From: Melieria omissa
Taxonomy: Eukaryota; Arthropoda; Insecta; Diptera; Ulidiidae
Direction of reading: 5' to 3'
NCBI GenBank assembly: GCA_963971225.1
Contig: OZ020267.1
Span: 86,479,648-86,543,647 of the forward strand
Length of the DNA: 64,000 nt
The stretch's first letter is position 1. Each line of letters starts with the position of its first letter. Below the pieces are notes generated by a model that did no database searches, was not told where the DNA came from, and saw nothing but the letters and a program-made list of their open reading frames with translations. This document shows positions 30,961 through 42,197 of the stretch, one piece after another. The translations under genes were made by a program, and so were the position numbers.

Positions 30961-32362
30961 AAAAATTTGACGGTATCGGGTTCGAAATATTCTTGCTCGT
31001 TCGTGTTGTTAGTCATAACATTAGTATTCCCTTCGGGAAACTGGTCCGGTCGTTTTTCTGTTTCGTAATCATTAGAGTAAAGATTATCTTCAAAAATTTG
31101 ATTCGGATCCGCTTGTATTTGATAGTCGTTCAAGTTTGTTAAGTCCGTATCAGCATAAAAAGTTCGTTGCATTTTATTTGGTGAGTGTATTTGTTGTGTC
31201 TGAAGGGGTCGTTTCAATGTTTGATTATTTGGGTTGATATTAGGCCTGTTTTGATAGTTAACGTGTCTAGAGTGCAAAGAACTATCTACTTCCATTGGGA
31301 CTGGTGGTTTTGGAGGTAAGTTGTTTCGGTTATTAAAGGGTAGATTTGCCTGATTATTCAATAGTTATAATTATTAATTGGGGCAAATTGCTGCTGAGTG
31401 CGGTATGTTTGTGGTGCGAAAGAGTTTGGATTGTAGCGATTTTGGTTTTGATTATAGTAATTCGATGGTCGGTTAAGCGATTGTGGTCTTGGTCCAAAAT
31501 TTTGTCTAGGTGTGGGAAAATACGTTAACTCGGGGTAGAATGGTCTATTATTGTTGTAAGTCGTATTCTGTCGTGGAGGTCGTGGCGGTGGATAGTTATT
31601 TGATTTGTGTACATGGTGTGCATGGTTCATGCGAAATGACATATTATCTAATTTCCGACACAAGTGCAAAGCCTGTGGCAAAGTTGTTGGTTCACGGATA
31701 CTTAAAAGACGGGGTAAATCTCCGTTTAGCCCGCGAATAAATGTATCGAGGGCCTTCTCTCTATAAGAATTTGTCATCGTCCTAATTGATTCTTCACCCA
31801 AATCGAGACAAGCAACCTTGACTAAGATTAGTGAGAGGTGTTGGTACACCTTTTGGTAGAAGGTAGGAATATCGTCGTGGCGTTGAGCCAAAGTTGTCAT
31901 TTGGTACTCGAGGGTACCAATGTCTCTTTTGTCGGAGTAATGCATCATGAGGCATTTTCGAATTTGTGTCCAGTCGAGTGGAGTACTGTATGACTCCAAC
32001 GCAGTGTCGGCATCACCGACTATCCTTTGTATGCTTTGAATATTCTGTCTACACTTTTTCTCCAGGAGTTAAATTCTCCTGATCGTTCCCGAAAATTCCC
32101 TTAAGCATTTAACCATGTCAGGAATTTTGTCTAGTTCATTAATGTTTTGAGCGTTCAAAGTCACATTATGGTCAGGTTCGTTAAATTCATTCGAATGAGG
32201 CAAATTGATCCTTTCTAGCACTATTTGGGATACTTCTCGAACAATTGATTCAATGATGGTGGGGTTCATGGTTGGAGGAGTTTCTGGATAGGTGTGATCG
32301 GAATTCAATCTGAGTTGGTTTAATTGTTCAACTATCTCTTCAGCTGAACTAGGCATTTCCAA
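30954..32362 (-). pseudogene. Errantivirus gag
   Basis: Three adjacent minus frames: 32069-32362 (N-terminal), 31358-31999 (capsid-like gag core, LDTFIRGLNGDLPRLLSIRE, then a Pro/Asn/Tyr-rich tail) and 30954-31361 (Pro- and Asn-rich C-terminus). No CCHC knuckle is visible, as in several gypsy-group Gags. Frameshifts lie near 32060 and 31370. The 5' leader would lie to the right. Gag forms the particle shell around element RNA. Confidence 0.8.
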
Positions 32363-33581
32363 TAATAATAAGAACGAATTTTTTCTAATGGATAAATTAT
32401 TTGTAACTTATATTGCTTATATTCTCTTTGAATTTGAAAAGAAAAATTTCCTTTTCCGAATAATAATTCCCTTATAAAAATTTTCGATTAATAGCTTATT
32501 TACTTTTTCCTTATTGCCAATTTTTCTTTATATCTTTTCCACGATGGATACAGATTTTCCTATGAGATTTTCTCAATTAATTATATTTTTTCGTTTTTCT
32601 TTTCTACTTCTCTTTTGCCTTATTCTATTATAATATTTTCGCAACGAATATAAATTTTCCTTACAAATTTTCTCAATTAATTGTAATTTCTCAATTTTCT
32701 TTTTCACTTCTTCCTTCCTTTACCTTATTATAGTATTTTCATAATGAATATAAATATTTTCCTTAAAAATTTCCTCGATTAATTATAGTTTTTCATTTCT
32801 GTTTTCCCTCACTTTATTATAATATTTTCACAATGAATGTAGATTTTCCTTACAAATTTTTCAATTAATTATAATTTTCACTTTCTTTCCACTTTAAATA
32901 TTTCTCTTCTTGATGTTTCGTTTTCTCGTATGAACACTTATTCGATATTTCTTAACTACTTTCTTACATAACTATCTTCATCTTCCAGCGTGACGTCGGG
33001 GTTGTTTGGGTACTTAGGATTCTTCTCTTTCCTCGTGTACTCAAGCTCCTGGGTGCTACTCAGTTCCTTCCTTCGTGCGTAGTAGCTGCTTCCGAATTAT
33101 GCTGCGTTTTTTTTTTTTATTTTCTCACACACTCGGCACTCGCGTAGCCGTACTTTTTGATTTTCTGGCTTTACTACTTTCCGCGCGCTGGTCCGCGCCA
33201 GTTTATAAAACAAGAGTTTTATTTTCTAAAAAAAATATTTTTTCGGGAGCGATGCTCCTTTATTGAATCCCAAACTTAGACTAATTTTTCCATTTAGATT
33301 GCTTAACTCTAGCCCTAACTTTGCCGCTACTGCAACGTGATCGAAAGTGCTGAATTTGCTGTTCCCACAGGTGAGGTTGTTTACTTCAACGTGCCTTATG
33401 TTGCTCGCCAGTCATTCCCACCGTTTGTATGATACACGAGCCGCAGCGTCAGCGATGTGGTAGCTTGGACGTCAGCAGTTAGTAAAGGTGCAAATTATGT
33501 GCCGTATCGGGTTTCTTGGATAGGTGCCGTGCTAACATATATTTGGGGTAGATATATATTTATAAAAATGTTCCGCTTATC
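32363..33581. other. AT-rich leader/LTR region of the errantivirus, boundaries unclear
   Basis: The stretch upstream (on minus) of gag. It holds imperfect repeats of about 120 bases built on ACGAATATAAATTTTCCTTA and CTCAATTAATTATA (32550-32880) and then a less AT-rich part (32990-33230). A 5' LTR is expected here, but I could not fix its ends because no partner LTR survives at the truncated env side. 33250-33580 shows nothing I recognise. Confidence 0.4.
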
Positions 33582-34440
33582 TGTTTTGGGCCCCGTGCCC
33601 GAGAATAGGGATCTCCTGCTATATGTCCGCTACTGTGCTGTGATACTGTTGCTTGTGCTGTTCTCCGCTGTTTCCCTTTTTTGCTCTGCGTTATGGGTGT
33701 GTGTTTTGGTGTTTTTTTTTGCCCGTGTTTTTGTTATGTGTTCTTCAAAATCGCTGCACTGTCTATTTGTCGCGGCTTTTTCGTTTTTCTTTATTTTTTG
33801 TTTTTAATTTTTGAAATTTGTGCAATTTTTGGTTATTGTGGTACACTTTTTAATTTTAGTACACTTTTCTTGTCTTTTTGTTTGTTTTCTTGTCTCACTG
33901 TTTGTTTATTATTATTATTTTTTTTTAATTTTTAGGTGTTTAGTTGTCTTTAGTGTCTTTCCACTTGTAGTTTTCGCAATTGTTGACTATCGTGTAACTT
34001 TTTACAGTTTGAAGATCTGTTTTGTTTATGTTTTTTATTGTTTGAGTGTTTTGTGTGTAATTTTATGATCGCAGGTTCACTCACGAACGGCTCGAAGGAC
34101 CATGTTGAAGTTCGTCGCGGAGCGGTAGAAATAATTATACGTGGGTTAGAGGTTCGAGGTTTAGTGTGTGTTTATTATTTGACGTAAGAATAGCAAGTGA
34201 CAGAGAATGCAAGAAATATTAAACGATACAAACGGCCGAAGCCAGGGAGCGGCAAATAGGGGAACATTAGTACAAGAGGAGAAGGAAAGATTGGGATTAG
34301 TGATGGGATCGACGGATCACTAAATACAGCACAGTTCATCTGAACAACTACGAATCAGGGGATTTCGGCAATTCATCTGCGGAAAGGCGTCGAGCCCTAT
34401 CTGGACGTGTCACGCATAGCCAGACAGTGAGCTCCCGCTG
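33582..34440 (-). repeat. BEL/Pao-type LTR, diverged copy
   Basis: Colinear with 63306-64000: the end GGGCCCCGTGCCCGAG, GGGATCTCCT, a T/G-rich middle, GGCTCGAAGGACCATGTTGA (34090-34110), GCGGAGCGGTAGAAA, AAACGATACAA and GGAGAAGGAAAG. It is much diverged in the middle. No BEL coding sequence adjoins it on either side. ORFs through its T-rich part are compositional artefacts. Confidence 0.7.
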
Positions 34441-35096
34441 GTGCCTCGAGTTAGTAGCAACGGAGTCTTGAGCCTGGGTTCGAGCGTCGCATTTGACTCG
34501 CGGCCCAACACCGATAACCCCGTAAATTGCCTAAGACAAAATTAAGTTATGGATGTCACCATGTTCCCTTCACTGTTCCGTACATTTGTGTCTAACCAGG
34601 GAGTTTGTAACTATATAACAAAAAATTATTGATAAAAACCTATTTGCTTATGTTATAATGAACACATGTTGCATTTGCAATAATCGCCTAAGTTCAATAA
34701 GAGTTCCGTTTTTTATTCATTATTTTGTTTTTTCTTTAAGCTTAGTTTTCTTTAGGCTATTTAAGTTATTATATCACATTTTGTAAATTAACGATTTGTA
34801 AAATTGCCAACATTTAAATAATCACTAATTTTGAGTTGAGTGACTATTGTAAATATGGAATTCAGTATGTATAAGAATGTTAAGAATCTACCACATTTGA
34901 AACAAAACAAAAGCTTAAGTCGATGTAAGTACAATAAATGTGAGTTCGCCCAAAGACTATTAAACTATAAGATGTCTTACGTTCATACAAATCAGTGGCG
35001 TTTAAAAAATTTGCCGCGGCTTTTTCAATACAGCCACGTGAGAGTGGTTTTTACAGCAGCGCTACATCCGGCCACGATGGAGCCACGCAAGCAACT
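34441..35096. other. No gene seen
   Basis: Moderately AT-rich. 34470-34515 (GGGTTCGAGC ... GACTCGCGG) recalls the SINE head but is too degraded to call. The short frame 34840-35115 has no recognisable motif. Confidence 0.4.
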
Positions 35097-35494
35097 CTCT
35101 CTGCTCGTTCATTGAAGGTATTCATGATCCGGAGACACGTCGCAGTACGTTGATGATGGGCAAGCCGACATTTAAGGAGACGGTGACCAGCGCGATGACA
35201 TATGAGGCGACATGGATTGGAGGCACTCGGTATGCACCTGCAAGGATACGCCAAATCCAGTCGGACAGCGACATTTCGATCCAGGTCATAAGCTCTGAGA
35301 CACCGGGTAGCCCACGGGTTGTCTCCTCTAAAGTTGTTTGCTGGACATGTGCCCAGCAGGGTCACATAGCACGAGACTGCCGCCAACGAAAGAGGCGTTC
35401 CCGTTCGCGATCACAATCGCCTGAAGCGAGGAATACTGACGATCGAGGCTCAGCCAACAAGCGCAGGGCTGAGGACGACGAATCGTTATACTAA
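35097..35494 (+). pseudogene. Family B Gag C-terminus with zinc knuckle
   Basis: Capsid end (GKPTFKETVTSAMTYEATW) and nucleocapsid knuckle CWTCAQQGHIARDC (near 35341), then an Arg/Ser-rich tail (RKRRSRSRSQSPEAR). It parallels residues 12-105 of the family A ORF at 26035-27852. Stop at 35492-35494. Confidence 0.85.
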
Positions 35495-35583
35495 AACGGG
35501 TCAGCCCAAAGGGGCGTGAGCTGATCCCCACAACCCGCTGCCCCACCGTCATTGTCTCACAGCTGAAACTACAGCCCAGCAGC

Positions 35584-36663
35584 TTGACGATTGAAGGAAA
35601 GATGGATGGAAAGTTGTTCGTGTTGACACTGGATACTGGAGCGTCATATTCGATCATAAAAAGGAAGCTTCTGAAGAACTGGGAACCGCTGCAGGGTATA
35701 CCGCTGAGGACTGCGACTAGCGCGCGTGCGCCGGTAAGAGGAAAAGTAACAAAAACAATTGCTATCGGCACCAGCAGCCTGGAACATGAGTTCATCGTCG
35801 CGGATATAATGGACGACGTGATTATCGGCGTGGATTTCATGATTAGGCACGGTTTTACGCTAGACCTGAAAGAAAATGTGCTAAGGTATGCCCCTGCACA
35901 CTGGCTATGAGCGAAGCGTGGCGGTAAGGAAAGTTGTCTCGTGTCAACACCAGAAGATACCAGCGAATTCCGAGGCGATTGTGTGGGCAAAGGTGGACGA
36001 GGACGATGGGACAAGTCGGCTGTGGGTTGTAGAAGCGCCAAAACAAGGATACGACAACATAATTATCGGACGTACATTAGTGGAACCCAAAAATGGAAAA
36101 ATACCAGTCAGGATACTCAATCTACTGAACACACCCAGATATGTCGAAAAGATGCGGTCATTGGCGAGTGTAGAGAGGCTGAAGCAGTTGTCAATTGCGA
36201 AAGCAGTCCACCCGGAGGAAGTAAGAAAAGCGGTTCTAACATGGACGCCATACCGCAGAACCAGTGGAGCAGCGAATTGACAGCCGAGCAGAAACAGAAG
36301 GCGCGGTCACTCCTGCAGCACTATGGGTCAATATTTGCAACGGAAGCGGACGGAAGAACAGCCATAGTGAAACACAACATCGACACCGGAAGTGCGAAAC
36401 CAATCCGCCAACCGCCGAGACGAGTTCCTCTGGCCAAGAGGGAAGAGGTCACAAATTTGATTGAAAACATGCATAAAGAAAAGGTCATAGAGCCTTCGTC
36501 AGGCCATTGGTGTTCGCCGGTCGTGCTAGTCAAGAAAAAGGATGGCAGTACCCGATTTTGTGTGGACTATCGAAAGCTCAATGACGTGACCAAGAAAGAC
36601 AGCTATCCACTACCTCGGATCGATGACACCCTGGACACACTGTCAGGCACACAGTGGTTTTCC
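35584..36663 (+). pseudogene. Family B protease and N-terminal RT
   Basis: Protease 35584-35910: LTLDTGASYSII active site and IIGVDFMIRHG. A linker follows in 35888-36280 and then RT in the frame of 35941-37134: [40 protein letters not shown] and [22 protein letters not shown] is cut at the duplicated site ACAGTGGTTTTCC (36651-36663). Frameshifts near 35900 and 36240 separate the pieces. The annotated open frame continues without a stop into R1 sequence, making a hybrid. Confidence 0.87.
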
Positions 36664-38072
36664 CTGCTGTGGAACATTATGTACGACGGTATATTGCGCT
36701 TGCCCGTCCTGAAAGGCACAACGATTGTTGGCTTTGCCGACGACATTTCTGTTGTCGTAGTTGCCAAAACACTAGCGACCATCGTCTGTTCTGCGGAGAG
36801 CGTGGCATCCGCAGTGCAGGAATGGCTGCGCGCCAAGTCGCTGATCCTGGCAGCGCATAAAACAGAGGCCGTCCTAATCAGCAGTCGCAAAGTGGTTGAA
36901 CGAGTTTCGATACGGGTTGGAGACAGCCTGATCGAATCCAAGCCAAACGTGAAGTACCTCGGCGTACTAATCGACCACCGTCTGTGCTTCCGCGACCACG
37001 TTGATTATGCAAATAAAAAAGCAGCAACGACAACCACAGCGCTGGCCAGAATTATGGCGAACACAAGCGGGCCGCGCCAGCACTGCAGACAGCTACTCAT
37101 CGGCGTGATAAGGTTCTACTGTATGGAGCAATAATATGGAAGGACGCCTTTAAACGCGACACGTATGTACGCGGCATGAAGTCGACATACCGCCGATGCG
37201 CCCTCAGGGTGTGCTCAGCGTTCCTAACAGTGTCGGAGGACGCTGCCTTTGTGATAGCGGGGCTACTCCCACTCGACTTGGCTGCGAACCAACAAATCAT
37301 AGTGCTGACGGCAAGGCGCGAGCTCCCAGACACCGACATCAGCACACTCAAGCGCGAAACTTGGCAAAAATGCGTAGCCCAATGGCGAGCAAGGTGGGAC
37401 AGCGCGCCAAACGGAAGGTGGACGCACCGCCTTATCCCTAATTTGGCCACATGGCTAGGCAGAGCACACGGCGAAGTAGATTTCTACTTGACCTAAATCC
37501 TCAGCGGCCATGGGTGCTTTAAAGCGTACCTGCACCGATTCGGGCACGAAGTCGACCCCTACTGTGAGCACTGCGGCCCAGGAACACAGGAGGATGCGGA
37601 GCACGCCCTCTTCACCTGCCCGCGATTTGAACAGCAGAGGAGCAGAATGCGCGAGGCTTTGAGCCACAATGTTGGGCCGGAGGATCTTGTGGTACATATG
37701 GTCACATCCATAGATGCCTGGAAAGCGGTGTGCACTATGTCCGCACACATCTTACACCAGCTACGCAGAAGTGAGCAGCAACGACGGACTCATGAACGCG
37801 AACAAGATGCCGCTTAATGCGGCACTAGCGCATAAAACACGTACAGAGAACAGGAACGGAACCCCGACGTACTGACGACAAGGACAACTGACGATAGTGA
37901 CATAGACGTTTCGAGCAAATTGCTCAATCCGCCTCCCGACGAAATACCTGACGGTAGTACCGGGGGGAATTACGGACACGAGAGAGATGTTTTTAGTGTG
38001 TTAAAGTCACACACTGACGGGGAGTTGGCTTTTGATGCTTTTCATCTCTATAAAAAAAAACAAAAAAAAAAA
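36664..38072 (+). mobile_element. R1-clade LINE, 5' truncated, inside gypsy RT
   Basis: A 1409-bp insertion flanked by a perfect 13-bp duplication ACAGTGGTTTTCC (36651-36663, 38073-38085) and ending in an A-rich tail (38050-38072). It starts in mid-RT with [17 protein letters not shown], the catalytic [12 protein letters not shown] (near 36730) and [17 protein letters not shown]. After a frameshift near 37130 it continues in 37176-37496 and to a C2HC knuckle (near 37555-37620, YCEHCGPGTQEDAEHALFTC). The last about 110 bases match the 3' UTR of the 9892-15248 element (GTTAAAGTC, CACACTGACGGGG), so it belongs to the same lineage. Confidence 0.92.
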
Positions 38073-38085
38073 ACAGTGGTTTTCC

Positions 38086-39035
38086 ACACTCGACTTACGC
38101 AGCAAGGGCAAGGAGAAAACGGCTTTTAGTGTTGGCGACAGTTTGTGGCAGTTCACCGTCATGCCGTTTGGACTCTGGAACGCACCAGCAACATTCGAGC
38201 GGCTAATGGAACGTGTGCTAAAAGGGCTGCATTGGCGGACGTGTCTGGTATACCTCGACGACATTATCGTGATGGGCAAAAGCTTCGACGACCACCTGGA
38301 AAAGCTGAAGGAGGTATTTGGGGGAATACAAAACGCCGGCCTTAAACTCAACCCAAAGAAGTATCTGGGTCACACGGTTTTCGCCCGCGGAGTATATACG
38401 GATGAAGGCAAAATTACGGCGGTGAAGGAGTGGCCCCGGCCACGCAATCTACACGAACTCCGCAGTTTCCTGGGCTTGTGCACATATTACCGAAGATTCG
38501 TACCTGGGTTTGCGAACATAGCCGGCAGCTTGCACAAGCTGACGAAAAAGAATCAAGGCTTCGCGTGGGGTGAAGAGTAGGAGCAGGCTTTTGCACGACT
38601 GAAGGAAAAACTGTGCACTGCCCCAATTCTGGCCTTCCCCGTGCCTGGAGAAAAGTTTGTGCTGGATACATATGCAAGTGGGCATAGTATTGGCGGTGTG
38701 CTGTCACAGATAATAGATGGCCAAGAACAATTGATAGCATACTACAGTAGGGTTCTATCGAAACCGAAACGCAACTACTGTGTGACACGAACGGAGTTGC
38801 TCGCAGTATGTTAATGCGTGAAACACTTCCATAAATACCTGTATAGGCAAAAGTTTCGCCTGCGCACAGATCATGCGGCATTGAAATGGCTCCTGAACTT
38901 TAAAGATCCGGAAGGCCAGTTGGTGCGGTGGATCGAGCGGCTGCAGCGCTACGACTACACGGTAGAGCATCACAAGGGTAGCAGCCATGGAAATGCCGAT
39001 GCCTTGTCACGCCGTCCGTGCAAAACCGAATGCAG
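38086..39035 (+). pseudogene. Family B RT C-terminus and RNase H
   Basis: RT resumes after the duplication: FTVMPFGLWNAPATFERLM, catalytic YLDDIIVMG (near 38251) and LHELRSFLGLCTYYRRFVPG. A TAG at 38578-38580 interrupts the frame. RNase H follows in the same frame: FVLDTYASGHSIGGVLSQII (near 38656), NYCVTRTELLAVC, a TAA at 38813-38815, and RTDHAALKWLLNF up to HGNADALSRR (near 39010). Two nonsense codons only, besides the R1 insertion. Confidence 0.88.
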
Positions 39036-40390
39036 ACATTGTTCGCGAGCCGAAAGCAAAGAACAGATAGTGGACGTACGATTGGTCAGCGTTATGCCAG
39101 AGGAAGAGTAGTCTGCGGAGAGGATACAAAAGGACCAGCGTGAGGATACGGATCTTAAAAAAATCATTGAAGGCAAGGAGCAGGAAGCACGTTCAGATTG
39201 GCAAGAGATGGCCGGTGAAAGCCCGATCGCGAATGCTTACTGGGCACAGTGGCAAAGTCTGCGGCTGTCTGATGGCCTATACCGCGAGTGGGAGAGTGAG
39301 GATGGCCGAACCAGCAATTCCCTAATTGTAGTCCCGAAATGCAGGATCAACGAGGTGATCGAGGCATACCATAACGACTCCAGCGGAGGGCACCTAGGCA
39401 TCACAAAAACTGTCGCCAAAATAAAAATACGATTTTACTGGGTAGGATGTCAGGAGTCTGTCGCCGATTGGATTAAGAGCTGTGATAGATGTTCGGCTGC
39501 GAAAGGGCCGACAAGAAGATCTCGGGGCCGCATGCAGCAGTACAACGTGGGAGCGCCCTTCGAGCGAATCGCCATGTACGTCGCCGGGCCATTCCCACTT
39601 AGCACTCAAGGCAACAAATATGTGCTGGTGGTAATGGACTATTTTAGCAAATGGCCCGAAGTGTATCCTATTCCTAACCATGAGGCCACCACGGTCGCAG
39701 AAATGCTGGTAAACAACTGGGTTGCCAGATTTGGAGTTCCGCTGGAGTTGCACTCGGATCAAGGCCGGAATTTCGAGTCTCTGGTATTAAAGAAAGTGTG
39801 TGAGCTACTAGGAATAAGGAAAACTTGCACCTGTCCTTTGCATCCCCAGTCCGACGGCATGGTGGAATGATTCAATCGGACGCTGGAAGAATATCTGCGG
39901 AAAGTAGTAGGCAGAAATCAAAAAGACTGGGACACGCATAGTCCGCTGTTCTTGATGACGTATAGGTCAGCCCTGCACGAAAAGACATCACTCACTCCAG
40001 CCTGGGCAGTATTCGGCCCGGAGCTGCGATTGCCTGCTGACTTGAAGTTCGGAGTCGTCAGCACGACGGAAGGCGCTAAGACTGATTACGCAGTCAATAA
40101 GCGGTTGGAGCTGGAAGAAATCCACTAGTTTATAAGGGACCGTACCCAACTGGTCAGCGAAAGGATGAAAGCCAAATATGATCTGCGGGCCAACCCAGCA
40201 GGGTTCCAAGAAGGCGATCTGGTAATACTCTACAACCCGCAGCGGAGGAAAGGTTTGTCTCCAAAACTTCAAACGTCATGGGAAGGACCGTACAAGGTCG
40301 TGACCAGAATTAATGACGTGGTGTACAGGGTTCAATGCTGCGGCAACGGAAACGCCAGACTCTGGCGGAGCCTCGGCAAGTGTAAGTGAA
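39036..40390 (+). pseudogene. Family B integrase
   Basis: The linker CKTECRHCSRAESKEQIVDV matches the fusion point of the family A ORF at 26035. H2C2 region: HLGITKTVAKIKIRFYW and WIKSCDRCSAAKG (39390-39520). DDE core: IAMYVAGPFPL (first aspartate changed to Tyr, near 39573), LHSDQGRNFES and SDGMVE followed at once by TGA (39868-39870). Further stops at 39108-39110 and 40126-40128. The C-terminal FQEGDLVILYNPQRRKGLSP is kept. Inactive on at least three counts. Confidence 0.88.
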
Positions 40391-40396
40391 GGGCAG

Positions 40397-40822
40397 TGAA
40401 ACGATAAGGCACTCTGTACTGAATGCTTTTCTGTGTACGAATGTTTTTCCAAGCATACTTTTAGGCATGAACTTTGAAGTACGGCAAAGTTGGTATAATT
40501 CGCTTGGTATAGTCCGATATGGCAAGGATGGTTCGCGAAAGGTGATGATTTGCTAGAACAATCGAGATAGGAAGTAAAACTGGAATGTGCAAGAAACTTC
40601 GGCGCAATAAGAAAACTAGTATAAAAGCAGCAGTGTGCAGCGCAAGGGGTCGAGTCTGTGTTGAGCAAGCAAAGTGGTAACAAGTGTAGATACTAGCGAA
40701 GTGTAAATCTGTAAATAAAGTGATTGTTAGTTTCTGACTGCGTTTTGCACTGAATAATTGAAGTTGTTTTATTTTCAAACACAATCCAAACGAACCTTGG
40801 AAAACTTGGAATTTTCGTAACA
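40397..40822 (+). repeat. Family B LTR (3' LTR)
   Basis: 426 bp, TGAAACGATAAGGC to TTTTCGTAACA, preceded by the purine tract GAAGGGCAG and followed by ATAT. The 5' and 3' ends resemble family A but the U3 differs and lacks the minisatellite. AATAAA near 40715. Confidence 0.85.
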
Positions 40823-41280
40823 ATATTCTTACTGATATGCTTTTATGTCTCCTCCATTTCAAAAGCGACATTGAAATGACGAAGCGTGCGTGTTGAAATA
40901 ATTTTTTTTTTAATATTTTTCATACAAATCAAAGAAAACTTGCTCAAAAGCAGGGCTGTTAAACGGAATAGTGCAGCTAAGTGAATGCAGCTAAATGTGA
41001 AATTTTCAAAAAAAAATTCGGTTTGCGAAGAAGTATTTAGATAGATAGGTAGATAGATAAATCCTTTATTAATTTTTCATTACTCTTATAAATATAGAAC
41101 AATTCAAACAATTTCTTATAATATAGTTATGTATATGCACGAAAATTTATATAAAACAAAGGATATACAACATTGACCCTCAGGTCGTCTGTCGGCAAAC
41201 TTACCATACATACATTATTTTTTATTTACTTATTCTTAGCTTAACTATATTCATTTGCAATTAATTAATAATTAATAAAT
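40823..41280. other. Low-complexity spacer with (TAGA)n-like tail
   Basis: AT-rich. 41037-41075 is TAGATAGATAGGTAGATAGA followed by AATCCTTTATT; read on minus this is a polyadenylation-like AATAAAGG and a TATC-repeat tail, the probable 3' end of the LINE fragment to the right. Otherwise no features. Confidence 0.5.
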
Positions 41281-41600
41281 AATTGATTGGCACGACAGCC
41301 CGCTTACGCGAGACTAAGGCCTAGCTTCCCGCAACCACCCGTGTTGTGCGTGTGAATTTTTTGTACGCGGGTGGAAGGGACCTACAGTTTTATGCCGGTT
41401 CCGAACGGCAGGTTGGGAGCTTTTTCATAGGCAATTTTTACTCTCAGAGGTTTGCCATTTCCAGCTGAGAGGACAGCCACCGAAAGAGAAAACGAGTTTC
41501 CCGTTATTTTTTTTAGGTGTTACTACATGCAGTATTCGATCTTGCGTCGCTCTGCATGCGACTCGCTGGACCGCGCACTAACCAACTGAGCCACGGCGGA
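41281..41600 (-). repeat. tRNA-derived SINE
   Basis: A full copy on minus: tail (AATT/AATAA) left of 41281, body GGCACGACAGCCCGCTTACG, head ending GCCACGGCGG near 41599. Its head is of the GCATGCAGAGCGACGC type, like 53664-53996. It is inserted in a LINE 3' region. Confidence 0.88.
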
Positions 41601-42195
41601 TGTCGATGTCATTTGCAATTAGTCTTCTATATTTCAGAGCACCCGTGACAAACCATACTAAACTATTCCATCCGCCAGACGCAATACCATTCAATCTGTT
41701 ATTTACTTCCTCTTGGTCTAAGTAGAATTGTCCAAAGTACCGAAATCTGATTTCTTCAATATTGGGCACCTTCCAAGAAAGTGTGCCAAGTCCTCTAATT
41801 CGTTTAAATTACAGAGAGTGCAGTTTAAATTTTTCTGGCCTCCGAGGTAAATAAGGTCACATCTAGACTTCAATATCCAAGAGATTTTATAGTTTTCTAC
41901 CATGTCATTGAAATAACTTTTACCAATATTGTGATCGAGGTCCTTGTACGAGTATATTCGTGAGCTATTCATAGCTCTTTCCCACAATTTTTGTTTATTC
42001 GTCAGATTCACATTTGAGAGCAATAAGTCTATATTGGGACTCCACAATCTCCTACCTGCAATATCATAAACTAGATTCATATTACATTTTTTCCCTAAGT
42101 CCTGAATTGCCTTTGCCCAAACGATTTGTCTTCGTAGGATTATTTTTGAAAGTCTGTGTGGTAATCTGTTAGCGTCGTAGTCAAATAAAGTCTTG
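41601..42195 (-). pseudogene. LINE ORF2 C-terminus, clade uncertain
   Basis: Two minus frames, 41718-42200 and 41578-41769, joined by a frameshift near 41765. The first contains CTLCNLNELEDLAHFLGRCP, a C-terminal C-x2-C-x8-H-x4-C knuckle as found after the RT domain of many non-LTR retrotransposons, preceded by a Leu/Arg-rich stretch (RLPHRLSKIILRRQIVWA). No RT catalytic motif is present, as the Tc1 insertion cuts the gene at 42197. Together with the simple-repeat tail near 41040 it looks like the 3' end of a LINE, possibly not R1, LOA or RTE. Confidence 0.55.
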
Positions 42196-42197
42196 TA

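Larger units (their letters stand above)
35097..40822 (+). mobile_element. Family B LTR retrotransposon, 5' truncated
   Basis: A Ty3/Gypsy element related to family A. It enters within gag at about 35097 (FIEGIHDPETRR) and runs through nucleocapsid, protease, RT, RNase H and integrase to a 3' LTR at 40397-40822, followed by ATAT. The 5' LTR and most of gag are missing. It is interrupted by an R1-clade insertion at 36664-38072. Several stops and frameshifts make it inactive. Confidence 0.9.

Noticed and set aside
33457..34068. Hydrophobic ORFs that look like membrane proteins
   Set aside because: They are T-rich stretches of a BEL-type LTR translated by chance; the matching LTR at 63306 gives similar spurious Phe/Val/Leu/Cys-rich frames.
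35941..37134. A new multi-RT defence or diversity-generating system
   Set aside because: The two RT parts are explained by a LINE insertion with target duplication and poly(A) tail; no partner genes or template repeats.
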